Assembly: GCA_950106755.1 (NCBI GenBank)
Contig: OX467083.1
Span: 15,929,029-15,993,028, forward strand
Direction of reading: 5' to 3'
DNA length: 64,000 nt
Origin: Climacium dendroides
Lineage: Eukaryota; Streptophyta; Bryopsida; Hypnales; Climaciaceae
Shown one piece after another: positions 1 to 11,754 of the stretch. Numbering within the stretch: position 1 is the stretch's first letter; every line of letters starts with the position of its first letter. Both the position numbers and the translations under genes were made by a program. The notes below the pieces were generated by a model, which was not told the origin of the DNA, ran no database searches, and saw nothing but the letters and a program-made list of their open reading frames with translations.

Positions 1-730
1 TCAAATATATTATTTATTTGTGTGGAGTAATATCGGTTTCTTCCTCTTTTTCTTTTTCTTTTTCTTTCATTATTCTTTACAGTAGGAACAATAAAATTTA
101 TTGATATTCTTGTAGAAAAGAAATATTTTTCTTTTTTCTTTTTTTCTTTGATAAGAACTGGGGAAATTCAAAGCTATTATTTAGACAAGAATGTTAGCCT
201 ATTGAAGTAAAAAACAATTGAAGTTATTTTGTCAGTTTTTGATACTCACACAATATTTCATGAATTTTTTAAGTTGAAATTATGGGATACCTATTAAATA
301 TCCCTAAACTCCCTTTTAAGCACAAAATCCTCAGCTTCCACTACTTGCCTCAAAGAAATTTTTAATTCCCTATTAGAAAAAAAATGAGTTTTCAAAGGAA
401 TCATGAGTTTGTGGACAAAGGGAATAGCTGGAAAAAAAATGATTCTTCTTTTGGCTAGCAAACTGGAAGGCCTGATTAGCATGGGTCAATTCACTTAAAT
501 AATTTTAAAATTTTAAAAAATTAATAATATTCAAATAAATAAATAAATAACATAAATTTTGAATTTGATGTGGGACCACATTAGATTGCTATTTTTGAAT
601 TATTTATTAATATTTATTATATTATTATTACATTATTATTAATATTATTTTTAAATGTAGCCATCATTCCTCAAAGGGGCTGTGAGTTCCATTGAAGGGA
701 ATTGTGAGTTCCAGTCAACATAACACGGGA
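1..730. other. AT-rich spacer, no gene
   Basis: Very AT-rich spacer with pyrimidine runs near 40-70 and an ATT-rich low-complexity tract at about 598-652. The only notable motif is a direct repeat containing TGTGAGTTCCATTGAAGG at 682-699, which recurs at 1312-1329 on the other side of the inverted-repeat element at 731-1293. The one short open frame on the minus strand (294-482) has no recognisable domain. I see no gene here. Confidence 0.7.
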
Positions 731-1293
731 AGGTCACTCTATGCATTTACACAACCCATGTGAGGCAAAGATTTTGAACCCCTTATTTACTTCATAAATT
801 TTAATTTAAAGAAAATAAAAAAATTTGATTAGGTTTTTCTACTTTGAAAGTTTGTACCTTGAATTATTGCTATTTTTAAATTGATAATAATTAGTTATGA
901 ATTTTTGAAGAAAAAAGATACACTATAGAGCTGAAAATAACTTTGGACCCCTTACTTCATAAAAAAATTGTCTAAAAAATGAACAAAAGAATTCTAAAAA
1001 TAACTCTCTATTGAAAGTTTATTTTTCTTGAATATTGATGCAATGGTCATCCAAATGTATTCTCTATAAATGTTTGAGTTGAAAAACATGCCATTTTTTA
1101 TTCATTTTTCAACCTATTATAATAGTCATTTTAAATGTCATTTGAGTTGAAAATTTTTGGCAATAGAAATCTATAGTCATTATTAATTAGAGTTCAAAAT
1201 TATAGGTTGAAATTATAGTATATTCCAAAGTAAATAGGGGGTCAAAAAATCACTTCAGTGCACGTGATATACAAAATCCCCATAGAGTGACCT
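731..1293. mobile_element. Short inverted-repeat element (MITE-like), copy 1 of a two-copy family
   Basis: The element begins AGGTCACTCTATG and ends with its exact reverse complement CATAGAGTGACCT. The interior, including the stretch around GATACACTATAGAGCTGAAAATAACTTT at 916-946 in pieces, is clearly related to the interior of the element at 33393-33988, although the outer ends differ. No coding capacity is visible. The direct repeat TGTGAGTTCCATTGAAGG lies on both sides at 682-699 and 1312-1329; it is too far out to be a simple target-site duplication and may mean the element sits inside a duplicated segment. Non-autonomous DNA transposon is the inference from short size and inverted ends. 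Confidence 0.6.
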
Positions 1294-3540
1294 CCTATTG
1301 CAATAGAATTGTGAGTTCCATTGAAGGATTCATTTTTTTTCCTAATGATTGAATGCTCTTGAAACTATATAATAGTGGGTTTGGGTGAAGGTGGATGATT
1401 ATTCAAGGCCAAAATATAGATGACAAAATTAAAAAATAGTTGGTTTTGGAGCCTCATACTTTATATTGTACAATTTTGAGTGTGGATATGCTGTGAATTT
1501 AGCTATAGACAACATCCTCAAGGAGCTACCATTGTTGTATAATGCTTACACTTAGGGTTTATTCACATTGAGGTGGAATTATCTTCATCTCAGGATAAAA
1601 CGGTCAAATTTATGTTTTGTTTGTATTAAATTATGTTGATAGAATAATATACATTGTTTCTAAATGAAAAATGTATTGATATTATAATTATAACACATGA
1701 TAATTAATATGTGTAAAGAGCATTACATCACATGTATTATGTAGGAGAATAATGTGTGTGATTTCTTAACCTCAAAGTGCTTCAACATTTTCATTCTAAA
1801 TGATGTTTAAGATTGATATAAATAATTAATTGATGCAATAAATTTATCAAAAATGTGCAAAAACCTCAAAAAATATTTGAACATTTATAAATTAAGGTAT
1901 GCCTACCTTATAGATTTGTCATATGATATATGTAAAATTTACACAATTTTATTTCATTATTATATTAATAAAATAATAAAATAATAAATTTTCACTTAAC
2001 ATGTCAAGTTTTAAAGCATAGAATGAAAATGCCGAATGTCCTATCCCATGTTTTTAGCTAGCCTTATAGACACAACTATTTGCTCATGCTATCACACTAA
2101 CGTACCACATAATCAAAATCATCCTTGTAGTGGTCCAATTGGGAAATCTTCATCTATGGCTTGACTTCATTATCAATCAATTGGCAATGATACATTTATC
2201 TAAGAAGGGATAATTTTTTTCAAAAACTATTGAAATCAATTTGAATACAATACTGTACAATTAAAAGAAACATTTGGTCCTTCATCCTAAAAGTTCAAAA
2301 TCATCAATATTTATAGTTTTTAGTTTTAATGCAATGTAAATATTATTCTATATTGATATTGAGACTTAATAATGTCCATAGAAGTTATATTTTGTTAACT
2401 CAATGCACGTGCTAGGATTCACCAACTCAAATTGTAGAATTTACCTTTAAGATAGAGTTCCAAATGTAGTGAAATGAGTCATAATTCTAAAAAACATAAA
2501 AGTAGAAAAGACAAAGGCTTTGGTACTTGATTCAAGAACTAGACTAAATTTCTAACAAACTAAATAGAAGACAGTCCAAAGAGAGAGAAAAGATGATAGT
2601 TGTCATATTCGATGTAGAACTCTCAAATTATAATAGGAATAAATTATGAAGAGAAGGTTACACAAAGTCAATTGATGAAGAGACCTACTTCTTGAAGTTT
2701 ACAATAGACAAAGCAAGAAGATTCTCATCCTTTCACAAGTCTCAATTTGCTTTTTAGAAGAAATCATATATGTCAATCATTTAGTGTTAAGGAAAATAGG
2801 GACATACTACTTGAAGACTATCATTCTTTTACTTTCATTAGATTCTAATATTTAATTAATTGCAAATCCAAAGAGAATCTATTTTCAAATCAATTAGCAA
2901 AAAGAAATGCAACAACAATCAAACTTAATTCTACAATTTACAACTAACTATGATTATACTTTACCATAGACTAAAATAGTTATTTTGATACATTTCTTTT
3001 TACATTTATTGAAATTTTTTTTCATTCTTTTCAACATTAAAGTATCAAAATCTATCTTAAAATTCTCTTAGACATTCTAGGGCTTGAAGAAATGTAAAAA
3101 AATTGTTAAAAGAAGTGTTGAAAAAAATGCCAAGAAAAATTATTTTTGAACTTAAATATTCACAACTAATTCCACAATTTTAAAAAAAATGAAACGACTC
3201 AGATTCAAATTGAGCTTCCTAGTGCCTTTCAAAGAAAATTTATTGAAAAGTCCAACACCTCTAAAATGAAAGATCAAAGGTTAAAATAATATTTTTATTG
3301 ACATCACACTTCATTTAACTTAAAGAACATAAAATACACATGCAATAATTTGATAAGAAATCCCACATGCAACCTCATGGGACAAACAAGGGAATGGAGC
3401 AATCCAAATTAAAAAACTCAAATAGAATTAATTGTAAAGTTCTCCACAATTTGTACAAGAATTTTTTATAAGAAAGCTTAACTAGGATTTTTTAGAAGAA
3501 AGCTTAACTAGGAAACATGGCACCAAACTCCACCAAACCC
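1294..3540. other. AT-rich spacer, no gene
   Basis: AT-rich, with many stops in all frames and no open frame of note. I see no repeat structure or RNA gene here. Confidence 0.65.
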
Positions 3541-4830
3541 TAGTTTGGGTGGTTCAAGGAATTTAGTCTTGTGTATTCCCCAACATCCCCAAACTCCCAA
3601 TCTTACTCCTTCATATCAAGCACTTTACAAATTAACTCTACTGTCCAAAAATTTAAATGTATCCCCTGTTTTCAACACTAATGTTTACCATATAGAATTT
3701 GGCACTCTTTTCAACTCTTTTTTTGACAATAAAGAGTCAAAAATAAGATCCATTGTAAAAGAACTACTGGTATCCGTCTCTCCAAAGATAAATGGAAGCC
3801 ATAAGTCTAACCCACTATGATTCATACTTTTGAGACCCCTGTGAAATGTTTTCATTTTGAAGTTGGAATGCCATATTGCAATCGTGTTCAGTTCCCCATC
3901 TTACTTGGCCGTACGGTATTGAAGATTTCAGCTCCTGGAGACAACATTCTTGTAATCGCATACAGTAAAATGATGAACAATCTCTTCAGTGATGCCTGGT
4001 CCTAAAAACCATACCAACACCGCGTATACACATCCACTGACATTTAGGATTCGTGGTCCACCCTAACTTCGGATGTGGTTCTGCTTAGTTCAACTTGACT
4101 AGCGCAGGAGGAAGGGTGCGCACGACAGAAATAACAAAGAATAGGACTTCATCATGCAACGGAATGCCAATCAACCAGCTGGATCACAAGGTCTATCAAT
4201 GACATTTATAGAAAAATCCATGCAGTCTTGGGCTGTAGAGGAGTCAACCTCCACAAAGCTTTCTTTCTAACATTCCAGAAAAGAATTTTAAACTTCCTGG
4301 TCACCTGATGAAAAGAATAACAGTAGTCGATGTATCAGGAAGCCCCAATCCTGCAGCAGTGTTTCCACAGTTATCACATTGAAAATCTTTGCACCTAAAA
4401 AGTTCTTTCTAGACCATTAGAGATATGACTCCAAAGACCTTCACTAAGATCGGAACTGTTGCAGTGAACTGAACGGACTGTAATTTTTGTTCGAACATGC
4501 AGGCTCAAAATTGAAGATCAATAGAACGGTTTACTAGATAAAAAGCATCGTCCCCCGCTAGAATAGAATGGAACATATCAAAGAACAACCTTGGGTCAAT
4601 TTGCACAAATAAAAGCCGACTGACAATTCCGCTGACCTCAGTTGTAGATTTGAGCAACACAACAATCTAAACATAGATTTAAACACAATATGCCAAATCA
4701 CAGGAACATGTGAAATGTGCGAATATAACAGACCTGCAAGTGGTTGTCATTTTATAGGATCTCAGACCCCGTGGGCAAAGAGGTTCAAATCCTTTTTGCT
4801 ATAAAAAAGAAATAATGGGACTCGCATCCT
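3541..4830. other. 3' flank of the DGS1-like gene, higher GC, short unassigned ORFs
   Basis: Base composition rises from strongly AT-rich to a more gene-like value from about 3830 to 4830. Two short plus-strand frames, 3545-3820 and 3817-4005, have no domain I recognise. This stretch follows the stop codon of the minus-strand DGS1-like gene, so part of it is probably its 3' UTR. A GGTTCAAATCC string at 4783 resembles a tRNA T-loop, but no full cloverleaf can be built around it. Confidence 0.45.
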
Positions 4831-7800
4831 TCAGATTAGTGACCATCTAGGCAATGGTGCAAGGCAATCATAGACTCGCTCCATTCTCTCTGCTATCGCA
4901 AGCTTGTAAAACGTTGGTATTCTGGGATTCGCTAGGTCAAGGATGTCTCTTCGCAAGCTGCAAACAAAAACAATTTGGAGGATAAAATCAGGCCATTTAA
5001 AGAAAAAGAAAGTAAGAACCTGATTAAACCAAGAGGCGGTAGCATCGTCTTCAAAGAAATCATTCAAACTATGGTCCTTAACTGCATATTCTCGTCTTTC
5101 TAGCTCCCACACATATCGGCAAGGATCTAACAGAGAATTTTGGGATAGAATCAGGATGCTCATGAAGCCAAGAATAATCAGGGAGAAAATTCCCACAAAT
5201 GAAGTGACATAGTGACATTAGACTGACCTGGTCCATTCGCCAGTGTGCATTGCAGCACTCTGTACTCCTTTATGCAATTGATCAAGGCTGTAAATAAGCA
5301 TCCCAAATTCAACTGCTGCATCATCTCCCTGTGGCAACCAAGTTGAAAGTCCAAAACAAATAAATTATTAAGCTCGCAGTGCAGGCTGAAGTTTTAAACC
5401 GGTCACATTTTTTCAGGTCGGAAAACCTCTCTGCGCTTCAATGCCTCGTAATGTCCAAAACGTAACGATTGCCTAAATAGATCGAAGCTTATTTGTACTT
5501 TTATGTAAAGAGATAACCAGGTAGAAAAAGAGACTTACACGATTCTCATCATCTCTTATTTGGCAAGTCATAACCCCTTTCTCTACCTCAACCATGAGCA
5601 TGCGACGGATCATCTGGGCTTTCCTTCCTCTCCCTTCTGCCCCTTTCTGCAAGCAAATCCATGGAGCTGAGAGCTGAGGGTGAAAGGGAAAAACTCTGCA
5701 GGCCTCACTAACTGCCGCAGGGAGCAAAAGGCGAAATGGGAGGAAATTCTATGGCCTTTAACCCAGGATGGACTCCAAAGGATAATTACAGCAAACAGAA
5801 GATCCGAACATTGATTACTAATTACCACTAACCTGGTTGGAAAATGGGTGGCGAATCAGGGCACCGAGAAGGAGAGCACAAGCGAGAGCTGGTAAAAATG
5901 CTAAAATTGCAAAGTTGATCTCATTTGCTCGCAGAATTTGATTCAAATCCAGCACCGCCCTACATAAGCATCAAACAAAGCATTAAATTTCGGAAGAAAC
6001 TGTACTCCTAGCATAATTGACTACTAATAAATGCTTTGCTATGCTTAATATAAATACAAATCATAATCGTGAATATAAATATGATGAAAATTTCTAAAAG
6101 ATAATTTGGTCAAAACCAATTATCGGAAATTGCCTACAATACATACAAACACTTATCATAAGCTCTGTACCACAGTAGATAGATAAAACTTACATCTCTA
6201 CATCAAGTTTCAGCTTTTGAACCTGTAACAAAACACACAACATGTAAACGTGAATCATTAACTGGATTCCTCGACCAAATGGCGTTCCTGCTTAACTGCA
6301 CAAGGGATTGTTGGAAGAACAAACATGATACAGTAGTAAATCCAACAAAATCAATTTGTACTAAATAAATAAACAATTGTGCGAAGGGCAATATAGGACA
6401 AATGTATCTTGCACACTCATTTGACATATGGAAGAGTAACTATGCGGACCATAAAGGAACAATAACAAGGTAAAGCCTCGGACAACATACATTGAGGCGG
6501 TATTGGCTGAAGGTTAAAGAACAACTCCATTCATACAATTTATACTGAAGTGTTTGTGTTGTCGATAAAAACTGGAATGATAATAGCCCAAATATAACAC
6601 TAAGGTCAGATTAGAACCTGTATCAGCAGTGCCCTTGCCAGCTCTCCTCCAATCAGGTTTTTAACAGGATGAATCAACTCGTGTTCATATCTGAATAGAC
6701 AAAAGGCAGAATAGATTAAGGAAACGAGGGGATAGAGACGCATGTAATTGAAGGGATTCTGTAACAAAATTATATGAATAAATGGAGCCCGATTCCTGAG
6801 AAAAACGATATCCTTTCACTTCCGAAAAAGCGAGACAGAATAATCAACTAATATCTTTATCATCCACGACACCCAGCATACTAAACGTTTCTTACCTGGT
6901 CATCACCATTCTCATCAGCTCCTGCTCCGATGCAGTCGATGCCACTTCAATACCACTTGTTTGCGTGATGAACTCTTTAACCATTCTGCACTAGACACAA
7001 AGTCACAAAGAACTAAAGAATGAGTGATAAAAGAAAAGAATGAGTGATAAAAGAAAAGAATGACTGAAATTGCTTTGACATCTCACGTTGCATATTTTTC
7101 CGACAAGATGCCACACCAAAATCAAGTAACTCAATCTAGGCAGAAATACTGCACCATGCTATTTATCATATTATATCAATTTTGCCAATAACATCACAGG
7201 CTACCCTTTTAAACGAGTGAATAAAAGGTTCAAGAGCTAGTCTAAGATTAGGAATGCAGACTTTCAAGAATGGATTGTGGAATGCAAGATTCTTGAAATG
7301 TAATCAACAAAAGGCACCTGTCCAAGGCGTCTGAAGCGAGCTTCACTTCTTCAAGCTGCTCAGAACCTTTGCGACGTTTACGAAAAGTGTCAAAGAGTTC
7401 GCCTTTGATGGCTGTCAACTGATAGGCAAATCCAAGTTATGATTTAACAGGCGAGACAAGGAGAAAACCCTTTAAAATACACATCAAATGCATGGAAGTT
7501 CATAATGTCGCACTGATTCTTTGAATATTTCAATCAATATAAAAGACAGTAGAATGGCAAGATGTAAAACATTACGACCATAGTGATCCCACATTGAACT
7601 TCGTAAATAACCTCTCCTAATACATATTAACACGGAACTTTGCATTGTCACGAATGCTTATCCTTACCATGTACTTCACATCAACACCACAAGAGCCCAT
7701 TCGGTCAGAAACTGTACCGGTTGGTTCACACGCTTCTCCAGGAAAAGCTCCGCGTCTTCACGAGCCTGCTCCATCCAGCTGTCAAGGTCACCACTGCCAC

Positions 7801-10096
7801 CTATTCGACTATGTCGGACAAGCCAAACAGAAACTGCAGCAAGACCAACTGCACCCCCAGTATAGTGCAGCCAGTGTCTGACCAATCTCTTTGGTTTTTC
7901 GTAGCGAGGCACCTGCAAACAGGGAAAACAGGATTGCAATTGGTTTCCAGGTCTGTTACACATAAAAACTTCATGTAGGTTTCAGTGTCCAAGTTATTCC
8001 CTACACTAACATTAACGACTAGCCACGAAGCGATAAGCTAGCCATCTTATTGATCACATATGAAAGCCTGTTGCACAGAAATCACAGAATCTCTTTTCAT
8101 AGATCACTCTGAAACTCAAGCCTCTATTCTATGTAGCTAGTGTAAGTGGGATCATAAAATAAGGAGGGCTACACAATCATGACAAGCAAAAGTAAGGTGA
8201 TCAGGATTGTACAAGAGTAGATAGGAATTCTTTAAGCTTCAATACGTTGCCCGACAGCAATTGAAGAGCAGCTTGGAGTTCGTAATCGGTCCAATCCATT
8301 CCTCTCATTAGATCCTCTGACATCCGGTCAAACTCAAGGACAATAGTTTGCAAGTCGTTCAAATCTCCATGGCCATGGTAATCACTCTGCCAGTTTCAAA
8401 GATGCCTTTCCTTGAGATTCTACTATGCAAGAAAAGATGCAGCAAAGAGAAAACCTATCTGAGATGTGCAGATATACACTTCTTGCAATCTTGCCCTTTC
8501 AATCAATCAATCAATCAAAACTACACCATCAGATAATTAAGAACTGCAGAGAAGGCATGAACACTTCCCAGAAAGCGGTTATAACTTATCGAGAGTGTCA
8601 TTATAAATAGATGCAGCACTTCAAAAACGGATTGCAGTAACTCAAGAGATCTGTGGATAAGGTTTGCCACGTATCAAGAGTGTGTCGTCACCTGCCTGTG
8701 GGAACTCGTAAACTCCTTCCAGCCCATTTAACGCGAAGAGCACAGCAATAACACACTCAGAAACAACACGCCGACTTTCCCCGCTGACTCCGCTTTCCCG
8801 CCCTGCGTCCACTTTCTCTCCCATCTTTGCCACCTGAAGGTGCACCTGCAAACCAGCAAAAATCTCTCACTCAGAGAACCCTAACAAGATTTGCCGACAC
8901 GCCGCTAGATTGATAACTTCGCAGCAACACAGAATATGAAAGTCATAGAACTGACCTGGCCAATGATAACAGCAAGTCGTTTTCGCAGGGTGTTGAGCAT
9001 AGTCACTCTTTCATTGATGCGAGTATACGCCGCAGATACTAGCCCACTAGTAAGTGAAGATTCCAGAAAGAAAGATCGCACAATTTTTCTCAGTCCTCGA
9101 AGAAAGGCGACTGGGCCTCTTTCTAACATCATGAACCGAACTTTGTCTTGCTCTGCACCCTGTAAATTCACATAGAGGCTGTGAGAAGATTTACAACGCA
9201 AAGCAACAATGAGAGACGCAAACTGAGCAGTTGCTTTGTAAGATCACAAGATCTTTAGATCCTTTCTGCAAGGTTCTCAATGCCAGGTAAAAGGATCTGA
9301 ATAGTAACACATACATATTTCAAAGATACGCTGAAGACTACCTGAGCTCTAATCTGCCAAAACATGAGATGCTTGTTCACATAATGCAATTGCTCCAGCA
9401 GCTCCTCCGATATGTTCCCAAACACCTTCAGCAAATTCCCAGGACCCTGAGTTTCGTCCCTGCAAAAATACGTTTATCACATACTGTGGCTCCATATAAG
9501 TCGGGAGTTCTTAAAATCAGTTAGGCCAACTGTAGATCTTAAACCCTAAACCTCCATAGATATGAGACTTCGTGAACAAGCCCCAGGTGCAGAATATAAA
9601 TCGGCTCCAACTAGGACGAACACATTATCTGAATGTCACATCATGGAAAAAGTGACGAATCCCTCGTTCATGGAGAGTTAAACTGTCTGGGTCCAGATCA
9701 AGTCAAGAGCAGAAGTCCATCACTAAACGCTAACTTGTACAAACCCCATGCCATACCATGCCATTACACATACCCTATGAGGCTGTTTTCCAATGTCAGG
9801 ACAGAGGAGGGAGTGAAGGACATTCGCGACACGCTAACTATTACATAGCATACCCTTGAATGCAAGGGCGTTGAGCAGTCTTGTATATGATAATTGTGAT
9901 CGGGAGGAATGTTCTAAACACGCAGAATCTTTTTGGAAAGTGTGGGATTAAGGAAACTTTACAATAGGAAAGCCTGTGAAGCTGAAAGAAGTAAAGGCAG
10001 GCCTTCTCGTGGCTTGCTCTTGAACTTTTTCAACCAATCATTGGCCCACTTATTAACGTAATACGTCCCTATCAAACGAATTGCATTCTCCATCAT
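4831..10096 (-). CDS. DGS1: DGS1-like mitochondrial protein (NCA2 family), 14 exons, 565 aa
   Basis: Coding exons, in transcript order on the minus strand: 10096-9963, 9459-9342, 9159-8956, 8845-8696, 8386-8246, 7912-7718, 7418-7318, 6985-6896, 6690-6618, 6222-6194, 5959-5833, 5646-5539, 5328-5228, 4957-4831. They total 1698 nt and every phase closes. The product matches Arabidopsis DGS1, a mitochondrial outer-membrane protein of the yeast NCA2 family (about 600 aa) that affects galactolipid and mitochondrial lipid balance. Diagnostic blocks are KPKRLVRHWLHYTGGAVGL, GELFDTFRKRRKG, GGELARALLIQVQKLKLDVE, QILRANEINFAILA, EGRGRK and the end with YKLAIAERMERVYDCL. Two hydrophobic segments lie at about residues 262-281 and 426-447. 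The start is the first ATG of ATGATGG, because an in-frame TGA lies four codons upstream. The intron between exons 4 and 5 seems to be GC-AG (CAG|GCAGGT). All other introns are GT-AG. Homology is known from the family; cellular role is inferred from it. Confidence 0.95.
7017..7060. repeat. Two-copy 20-bp tandem repeat inside a DGS1 intron
   Basis: The unit AGAATGAGTGATAAAAGAAA occurs twice in succession, followed by a partial third copy, within the intron between exons 7 and 8 of the DGS1-like gene. Probably replication slippage with no function. Confidence 0.7.
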
Positions 10097-10975
10097 CTTT
10101 TCAAGTCACCCGTGAATATTTTCTGAAATCAAACAGACAAAACAACTCAGAATCAACTCGAGCCGAGCAAGCATTATCACAAAGGCCATTGTAACAAAAA
10201 TATTGCAAAGAAGAACAAATAACAGCAAAGTCAGTTAGATATGATAAGCTTAGGATAGCATCCGCAGCTCAATGCTTAGTTCGCTGCAAATTAGGTTAAA
10301 GAAAGATATAAAATCCGCTGTCTCCAAAGACTAAGAGCATCTTACAATTCACAGTGAGCCTAAGTTCTATGCCATTTCACCACATCCACATCAAGTCAAT
10401 GCAAAAATTATTCGAAAGCAAGAGATAAGACAATATAACAGTCGCAATTAGTTTCCAGGGACAGTTTATAGAATCGTCGAAACAGAGCCAGAGCACTGCA
10501 ATGTACTAGGGAATCAATCATGCTTTAAGGCTGTGAAGGCTACCAGACCTAGATATACTTAGTGAGAAAATCAACACGATCCGATTCCTGTGTAAGGAAC
10601 AGTACAACTCTAAAGGACCAATGCGAAACATCTCATCCAGACTTCAAAATTCTCAGAATCCGTCCGTTATTCCTCAAAAATCGCCACAGCAACGCCAAAA
10701 CGCACGAAGACTACCTGGAGAAAGGCGCAAGCCGAAACAAAATACGTGAACGAAAACTTACCAAAACCGATCAATCTGAACGCAGAGAAAACGCAAAATG
10801 GCTCAGATGAGCGCCAAAATTGATGCAAGAAAATCCATTCACGGATTAATCCCTGCACTTGTCGTTCGAATTGAAGCACGCGCACAAAGAGTCCACCAAA
10901 ATTGAGAACAAATAGCTCATTCGGACGGCAGCATACCGCCCCCACTTCCTCTTCTTCTACCCCGCTCCGTCGCAA
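10097..10975 (-). promoter_or_regulatory. Probable 5' leader of the DGS1-like gene, with a leader intron
   Basis: Upstream of the start codon a consensus acceptor (TTTCAG) ends at 10123, giving a short leader exon at 10122-10097. A strong donor, GGTTTTG|GTAAGT, lies at 10762/10761, so a leader intron of about 640 bp (10761-10123) is likely, with a first noncoding exon from 10762 up to about 10975. The open frame through that first exon has no ATG, so I do not call it a uORF. The transcription start cannot be fixed without cDNA. Confidence 0.45.
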
Positions 10976-11404
10976 GTGTACGTATTCGTAAGCTTATATG
11001 CTTCGATAATCATCGGCGAACGTTTAACGTTTTCATCCATTCGATCAGACGTCCACCGATACCCGAGTTGAGGACTGGTCTAATCAGGGTATACGGGTAC
11101 GATATTGAGCTCACAACGAGCGCAAGATACCCGCCATGAGTACTTGCGATCAGAGAACCAAGTTTGGATCCAAATGGCGTAGGACATAAACCGGATTTGA
11201 GCCCCCTGCCGGGTCCATCCGGGTATCGGTCCTTTCTTTTTCTTTTTCCGCTCTCTTTTACTCTTAAAACCAATCGAGAACATTCTACGGACTGTGACTC
11301 GGGGAAGTCTTCGGGAGGTTCTGCTGAACCTTCGAGAGTGACGCCGAAGCAACTGCTCTCGGTGCTCTGTTCTGGAAAGCTCCGACGACACTTTGTTCAT
11401 ACAA
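10976..11404. promoter_or_regulatory. Shared spacer between divergent DGS1-like and BAG genes; HSE-like motifs
   Basis: The two genes are transcribed away from each other and this stretch of roughly 0.4 kb lies between their probable first exons. Two heat-shock-element-like motifs are seen: GAACCTTCGAGAG at 11326-11338 (three alternating nGAAn units, one mismatch) and TTCTGGAA at 11370-11377 followed by a partial third unit. Some plant BAG genes are heat-inducible, so these could drive the BAG gene. A plain CT-rich tract (11233-11272) is also present. No TATA box can be assigned with confidence. Confidence 0.4.
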
Positions 11405-11728
11405 AAACTTCGCAATTGCAATATATTTCTTAGTTTCATCACAATCTTCAGTGCCGTTGTTCTAGTTTCGGGGACTCTGTTTGCAATTTAGAAAATTGAG
11501 CCGTTGTTTGCCATGTGGCGCCAGAGTTAGGTTAAGTTCGTTGTGAGATTTGGGGAGGTTTACGGTGTACAAGAGCTTCGCAATTGCGTCATAATCCGCA
11601 GTTCCATCACAATCTTCAGGGCCGTTGTTTGAGTTTTGGAACCCCTTTCGCAAGATTGTTTCGGATTGAGAGCTTTTTTGCTATTTTGCGCCGGAGTTAG
11701 GTTTCCTCGTTGTGCGTGTGTGGGAGTT
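11405..11728. repeat. Imperfect tandem duplication (168-bp offset) in the BAG gene leader
   Basis: Two diverged copies in direct orientation lie just before the BAG start codon. Shared blocks are CTTCGCAATTGC, CATCACAATCTTCAG (11437 and 11605), GCCGTTGTT and GCGCC(A/G)GAGTTAGGTT. The offset of the best block is 168 bp. The copies probably include leader sequence and perhaps core promoter, so the gene may have duplicated start regions. Confidence 0.7.
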
Positions 11729-11754
11729 TTTGTCGATTCTGGTTATTACGAGTG

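Noticed and set aside
4730..4803. tRNA-like sequence with GGTTCAAATCC
   Set aside because: No acceptor stem or D-arm pairing can be built. Could be a tRNA-derived remnant, but not a gene.
5020..5126. Possible extra exon in the last DGS1 intron (minus strand), open and bordered by splice-like sites
   Set aside because: Including it shifts the frame to a stop; direct joining of 5228 to 4957 gives the conserved family C-terminus.
7640..7978. Plus-strand ORFs opposite DGS1 exon 6
   Set aside because: They are the antisense of a well-supported exon and have no domain.
10667..10975. 102-codon minus-strand open frame in the DGS1 leader, in frame with the gene
   Set aside because: It starts with TTG and contains no ATG; it ends at a stop before the true start. 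Better read as leader sequence.
11710..11754. N-terminal extension of the BAG ORF
   Set aside because: The upstream start is a TTG; the first ATG is 11755.
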